From assembly GCF_902498915.1 (NCBI RefSeq), contig NZ_CABVLQ010000001.1: a stretch of DNA of 64,000 bases, one strand, 5' to 3'. How positions within the stretch are numbered: position 1 is the stretch's first letter; each line of letters begins with the position of its first letter. This document shows, piece by piece, positions 59,572 through 64,000 of the stretch. A program made the position numbers and the translations under genes. Under the pieces are notes generated by a model. That model searched no databases and was not told the origin of the DNA. It saw only the letters and a list, made by a program, of their open reading frames with translations. The stretch is from Escherichia ruysiae. Lineage in GTDB: Bacteria > Pseudomonadota > Gammaproteobacteria > Enterobacterales > Enterobacteriaceae.

Positions 59572-62460
59572 ATGCCCCGCAGCACCTGGTTCAAAGCATT
59601 ACTGTTGTTTGTTGCCCTTTGGGCACCCTTAAGTCAGGCAGAAACGGGATGGCAGCCGATTCAGGAAACCATCCGTAAAAGTGATAAAGATAACCGCCAG
59701 TATCAGGCTATACGTCTGGATAACGGTATGGTGGTCTTGCTGGTTTCTGATCCGCAGGCGGTTAAATCGCTTTCGGCGCTGGTAGTGCCCGTTGGGTCGC
59801 TGGAAGATCCTGAAGCGTATCAGGGGCTGGCACATTACCTTGAACATATGAGTCTGATGGGTTCGAAAAAGTACCCTCAAGCAGATAGCCTCGCTGAATA
59901 TCTCAAAATGCACGGCGGCAGTCACAATGCCAGCACGGCACCATATCGCACCGCTTTCTATCTGGAAGTTGAGAACGATGCCTTGCCCGGTGCGGTAGAT
60001 CGCCTGGCTGATGCTATTGCAGAACCCTTGCTCGACAAGAAATATGCCGAACGTGAACGTAATGCAGTGAACGCTGAATTAACCATGGCGCGCACGCGTG
60101 ACGGGATGCGCATGGCGCAGGTCAGCGCAGAAACCATTAACCCGGCGCACCCAGGTTCAAAGTTTTCTGGCGGTAACCTGGAAACCTTAAGCGACAAACC
60201 CGGTAATCCTGTGCAGCAGGCGCTGAAAGATTTCCATGAGAAATATTACTCTGCCAATCTGATGAAGGCGGTTATCTACAGCAACAAGCCATTGCCGGAA
60301 CTGGCAAAAATGGCGGCGGACACCTTCGGTCGCGTGCCTAACAAAGAGAGCCAGAAACCGGAAATCACCGTGCCGGTAGTCACCGACGCGCAAAAGGGCA
60401 TTATCATTCATTACGTCCCGGCGCTGCCGCGTAAAGTGCTGCGCGTCGAGTTTCGCATCGATAACAACTCGGAGAAGTTCCGTAGTAAAACGGATGAGTT
60501 GATTACCTATCTGATTGGTAATCGCAGCCCAGGTACACTTTCTGACTGGCTGCAAAAGCAGGGATTAGTTGAGGGCATTAGCGCCAACTCCGATCCTATC
60601 GTCAACGGTAACAGCGGCGTATTAGCGATTTCTGCGTCCTTAACCGATAAAGGTCTGGCGAATCGCGATCAGGTTGTGGCGGCCATTTTCAGCTACCTCA
60701 ATCTGTTACGCGAAAAAGGGATTGATAAACAGTATTTCGATGAGCTGGCGAATGTGCTGGATATCGACTTCCGTTATCCGTCAATCACCCGTGATATGGA
60801 TTACGTCGAATGGCTGGCGGATACCATGATTCGCGTTCCCGTTGAGCATACGCTGGATGCAGTCAATATTGCCGATCGGTACGATGCTAAAGCAGTAAAA
60901 GAACGTCTGGCGATGATGACGCCGCAGAACGCGCGTATCTGGTATATCAGCCCGAAAGAGCCGCACAATAAAACGGCTTACTTTGTCGATGCGCCGTATC
61001 AGGTCGATAAAATCAGCGCACAAACCTTCGCTGACTGGCAGAAAAAAGCCGCCGACATTGCACTCTCCTTGCCGGAGCTTAACCCCTATATTCCTGACGA
61101 TTTCTCGCTGATTAAGTCAGAGAAGAAATACGACCATCCAGAGCTGATTGTTGATGAGTCGAATCTGCGTGTGGTGTATGCGCCGAGTCGCTATTTTACC
61201 AGCGAACCCAAAGCAGATGTCAGCCTGATTTTGCGTAACCCGAAAGCCATGGACAGCGCCCGTAATCAGGTAATGTTTGCGCTCAATGATTATCTCGCAG
61301 GGCTGGCGCTTGATCAGTTAAGCAACCAGGCGTCGGTTGGTGGCATTAGTTTTTCTACTAACGCTAACAACGGTCTTATGGTTAATGCTAATGGTTACAC
61401 CCAGCGTCTGCCGCAGCTTTTCCTGGCTCTGCTCGATGGGTACTTTAGCTATACCGCTACGAAAGATCAGCTTGAGCAGGCAAAATCCTGGTATACCCAG
61501 ATGATGGATTCCGCAGAAAAGGGCAAAGCGTTTGAGCAGGCGATTATGCCCGCGCAAATGCTCTCGCAGGTGCCGTACTTCTCGCGAGATGAGCGACGTA
61601 AAATTTTGCCCTCCATCACTCTGAAAGAGGTGCTGGCTTACCGCGACGCCTTAAAAACGGGGGCACGACCAGAGTTTATGGTTATCGGCAACATGACCGA
61701 AGCCCAGGCAACAACGCTGGCACGCGATGTGCAAAAACAGTTGGGCGCTGATGGTTCAGAGTGGTGTCGTAACAAAGATGTCGTGGTTGAGAAAAAACAG
61801 TCCGTCATCTTTGAAAAAGCCGGTAACAGTACCGACTCTGCCCTGGCAGCGGTTTTCGTACCGACTGGCTACGATGAATACACCAGTTCAGCCTACAGTT
61901 CTCTGCTGGCGCAGATTGTTCAGCCGTGGTTCTACAATCAGTTGCGTACCGAAGAACAGTTGGGCTATGCCGTGTTCGCGTTTCCTATGAGTGTGGGTCG
62001 CCAGTGGGGCATGGGCTTCTTGCTGCAAAGCAATGATAAACAGCCCTCATACCTGTGGGAGCGATACAAAGCCTTTTTCCCAACCGCAGAGGCAAAATTG
62101 CGGGCGATGAAGCCAGAAGAGTTCGCGCAAATTCAGCAGGCGGTCATTACCCAGATGCTGCAAGCTCCACAAACGCTCGGCGAAGAAGCATCGAAGTTAA
62201 GTAAAGATTTCGATCGCGGCAATATGCGCTTCGATTCGCGTGATAAAATCGTGGCTCAGATAAAACTGCTGACGCCGCAAAAACTGGCCGATTTCTTCCA
62301 TCAGGCGGTGGTCGAGCCGCAAGGCATGGCTATCCTGTCGCAGATTTCCGGCAGCCAGAACGGGAAAGCCGAATATGTGCATCCTGAAGGCTGGAAAGTG
62401 TGGGAGAACGTCAGCGCGTTGCAGCAAACAATGCCCCTGATGAGTGAAAAGAATGAGTGA
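59572..62460 (+). CDS. ptrA: PtrA, protease III (pitrilysin)
   Basis: 962-residue periplasmic zinc peptidase of the M16 family that degrades small peptides such as insulin fragments. A signal peptide ends near SQAE (residue 23). The inverted zinc motif is HYLEH at 88-92, with a distal glutamate in AERERNAVNAELTM near 169. The gene lies between recC and recB and its stop overlaps the recB start by eight bases, though the protein has no known part in recombination. Confidence 0.97.
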   Translation: MPRSTWFKALLLFVALWAPLSQAETGWQPIQETIRKSDKDNRQYQAIRLDNGMVVLLVSDPQAVKSLSALVVPVGSLEDPEAYQGLAHYLEHMSLMGSKKYPQADSLAEYLKMHGGSHNASTAPYRTAFYLEVENDALPGAVDRLADAIAEPLLDKKYAERERNAVNAELTMARTRDGMRMAQVSAETINPAHPGSKFSGGNLETLSDKPGNPVQQALKDFHEKYYSANLMKAVIYSNKPLPELAKMAADTFGRVPNKESQKPEITVPVVTDAQKGIIIHYVPALPRKVLRVEFRIDNNSEKFRSKTDELITYLIGNRSPGTLSDWLQKQGLVEGISANSDPIVNGNSGVLAISASLTDKGLANRDQVVAAIFSYLNLLREKGIDKQYFDELANVLDIDFRYPSITRDMDYVEWLADTMIRVPVEHTLDAVNIADRYDAKAVKERLAMMTPQNARIWYISPKEPHNKTAYFVDAPYQVDKISAQTFADWQKKAADIALSLPELNPYIPDDFSLIKSEKKYDHPELIVDESNLRVVYAPSRYFTSEPKADVSLILRNPKAMDSARNQVMFALNDYLAGLALDQLSNQASVGGISFSTNANNGLMVNANGYTQRLPQLFLALLDGYFSYTATKDQLEQAKSWYTQMMDSAEKGKAFEQAIMPAQMLSQVPYFSRDERRKILPSITLKEVLAYRDALKTGARPEFMVIGNMTEAQATTLARDVQKQLGADGSEWCRNKDVVVEKKQSVIFEKAGNSTDSALAAVFVPTGYDEYTSSAYSSLLAQIVQPWFYNQLRTEEQLGYAVFAFPMSVGRQWGMGFLLQSNDKQPSYLWERYKAFFPTAEAKLRAMKPEEFAQIQQAVITQMLQAPQTLGEEASKLSKDFDRGNMRFDSRDKIVAQIKLLTPQKLADFFHQAVVEPQGMAILSQISGSQNGKAEYVHPEGWKVWENVSALQQTMPLMSEKNE

Positions 62461-64000
62461 TGTCGCCGAGACACTAGATCCTTTGCGCTTGCCCTTACAG
62501 GGCGAGCGCCTGATTGAAGCCTCTGCCGGCACAGGCAAAACCTTTACGATTGCGGCGCTCTATTTGCGCCTGTTACTTGGACTAGGCGGTTCCTCCGCCT
62601 TTCCCCGCCCATTGACCGTTGAAGAACTGCTGGTAGTAACCTTTACCGAGGCTGCCACTGCAGAATTGCGCGGTCGTATCCGTAGCAATATTCATGAATT
62701 ACGCATCGCCTGTCTGCGTGAAACCACCGACAATCCGCTGTATGCACGCCTGCTGGAAGAGATCGACGATAAAGCGCAAGCCGCGCAGTGGTTGCTGTTA
62801 GCTGAGCGACAGATGGATGAAGCAGCAGTCTTTACCATCCACGGTTTTTGCCAGCGAATGCTCAACCTGAATGCCTTTGAATCCGGCATGTTGTTTGAGC
62901 AGCAGCTGATTGAAGACGAGTCTCTACTGCGCTACCAGGCCTGCGCCGATTTCTGGCGTCGCCATTGCTACCCGTTACCGCGTGAAATTGCCCAGGTCGT
63001 CTTTGAAACCTGGAAAGGGCCGCAGGCGTTACTGCGAGATATTAACCGTTATCTGCAAGGGGAAGCGCCGGTTATCAAAGCGCCGCCGCCCGATGATGAA
63101 ACTCTGGCTTCCCGCCATGCGCAAATTGTGGCGCGTATCGATGCCGTAAAACAGCAGTGGCGTGACGCAGTAGGTGAACTGGATGCGCTGATCGAATCTT
63201 CCGGTATTGATCGCCGCAAGTTTAACCGTAGCAATCAGGCTAAATGGATAGACAAGATCAGCGCCTGGGCAGAAGAAGAGACCAACAGCTATCAGTTGCC
63301 GGAGTCGCTGGAAAAATTCTCTCAGCGTTTCTTAGAAGATCGCACGAAAGCCGGGGGGGAAACCCCGCGACATCCACTGTTTGAGGCGATCGAACAACTG
63401 CTTGCAGAACCATTGTCGATCCGTGATGTGGTGATCACCCGCGCATTGGCTGAGATCCGCGAAACAGTAGCGCGCGAAAAACGCCGCCGTGGCGAACTGG
63501 GCTTTGATGACATGCTAAGTCGGCTCGATTCCGCGCTGCGTAGCGAAAGCGGAGAGGCGCTGGCAACGGCGATCCGTACGCGCTTTCCAGTGGCAATGAT
63601 CGACGAATTTCAGGATACCGACCCCCAGCAGTACCGGATTTTTCGCCGTATCTGGCACCATCAGCCGGAAACCGCATTGCTGCTGATTGGTGATCCGAAA
63701 CAGGCCATTTATGCGTTCCGTGGTGCGGATATCTTCACTTATATGAAGGCGCGTAGCGAAGTTCACGCCCACTACACCTTAGACACCAACTGGCGCTCCG
63801 CACCAGGAATGGTGAACAGCGTGAATAAGCTTTTCAGCCAGACTGATGACGCGTTCATGTTTCGCGAAATACCGTTTATTCCAGTGAAATCAGCCGGGAA
63901 AAATCAGGCGTTACGTTTTGTATTTAAAGGTGAAACGCAGCCAGCGATGAAAATGTGGTTGATGGAAGGCGAAAGCTGCGGTGTTGGCGATTATCAAAGT
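62453..64000 (+). CDS. recB: RecB, exonuclease V helicase-nuclease subunit (C-terminus beyond window)
   Basis: The first 516 residues of RecB are visible (about 1180 in K-12). Superfamily 1A helicase motifs are present: Walker A EASAGTGKTFTI near residue 23, DEFQDTDPQQY near 383 (motif II) and GDPKQAIYAFRGAD near 411 (motif III). The nuclease domain lies beyond the window. Translation is coupled to ptrA through an ATGAGTGA overlap. Confidence 0.97.
   Translation, partial: MSDVAETLDPLRLPLQGERLIEASAGTGKTFTIAALYLRLLLGLGGSSAFPRPLTVEELLVVTFTEAATAELRGRIRSNIHELRIACLRETTDNPLYARLLEEIDDKAQAAQWLLLAERQMDEAAVFTIHGFCQRMLNLNAFESGMLFEQQLIEDESLLRYQACADFWRRHCYPLPREIAQVVFETWKGPQALLRDINRYLQGEAPVIKAPPPDDETLASRHAQIVARIDAVKQQWRDAVGELDALIESSGIDRRKFNRSNQAKWIDKISAWAEEETNSYQLPESLEKFSQRFLEDRTKAGGETPRHPLFEAIEQLLAEPLSIRDVVITRALAEIRETVAREKRRRGELGFDDMLSRLDSALRSESGEALATAIRTRFPVAMIDEFQDTDPQQYRIFRRIWHHQPETALLLIGDPKQAIYAFRGADIFTYMKARSEVHAHYTLDTNWRSAPGMVNSVNKLFSQTDDAFMFREIPFIPVKSAGKNQALRFVFKGETQPAMKMWLMEGESCGVGDYQS

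Noticed and set aside
1..64000. CRISPR array or defence island
   Set aside because: No regularly spaced identical repeats of 25-40 bases and no cas-like proteins were seen; the repeats present are REP pairs and single hairpins.

Overview
This window is a stretch of an Escherichia coli chromosome at the 64-65 minute region. It is read in the opposite direction to the usual K-12 map. The evidence is gene order and protein sequences: thyA-lgt-ptsP-rppH, mutH, aas-lplT, lysA/lysR, araE, kduID, the xdhABC and ygf/yge/yqe purine cluster, and recC-ptrA-recB. It is not K-12 itself: the ETT2 pathogenicity-island remnant next to tRNA-Gly glyU is cut down to four genes plus scars. No phage, insertion sequence or CRISPR array is visible. 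Gene names rest on recognition of the protein sequences by eye, without database searches.

1-25.2 kb is one large functional block for anaerobic purine/amidine catabolism. It holds a purine permease (xanQ, cut by the window edge), two molybdenum hydroxylase systems (xdhD-ygfM with ygfK; xdhABC), molybdenum-cofactor and hydroxylase maturation genes (mocA, yqeC, yqeB), amidohydrolases (ssnA, hyuA), a carbamoyltransferase (ygeW), diaminopropionate ammonia-lyase (ygeX), a peptidase/deacylase-like enzyme (ygeY) and a carbamate kinase (yqeA). The sigma-54 activator ygeV is divergent from ygeW. Sigma-54-type -24/-12 elements lie in front of both ygfK and ygeW. The layout fits purines being opened, cut down to diaminopropionate and carbamoyl groups, and the carbamoyl phosphate being cashed in for ATP by YqeA.

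25.5-32.6 kb holds ygeR (actS), tRNA-Gly, then the AT-rich ETT2 remnant: the HilA-like ygeH, a ToxR/ToxS-like pair yqeI-yqeJ and the LuxR-like yqeH. The secretion apparatus genes are absent. The amino acid transporter gene yqeG follows.

32.8-48 kb is core metabolism and envelope: thiolase yqeF, pectin/uronate genes kduI-kduD with two KdgR boxes, arabinose transporter araE with AraC and CRP sites, racemase ygeA, lysR/lysA, galR, the twin small RNAs omrB and omrA, phospholipid repair aas-lplT, tas, ygdR and ygdQ.

48-64 kb holds mutH, a cluster of DnaA-box sequences around the tiny gene ygdT, rppH-ptsP, lgt-thyA, the prepilin-like ppdA-ppdB-ygdB-ppdC set, and recC-ptrA-recB (recB cut by the window end).

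The most interesting points are: XdhD carries a [2Fe-2S] domain that has lost all its iron ligands; YqeH and YgeV both have cysteine-rich N-terminal regions suggestive of metal or redox sensing; YqeI-YqeJ looks like an orphan membrane co-component sensor pair left behind after ETT2 decay.
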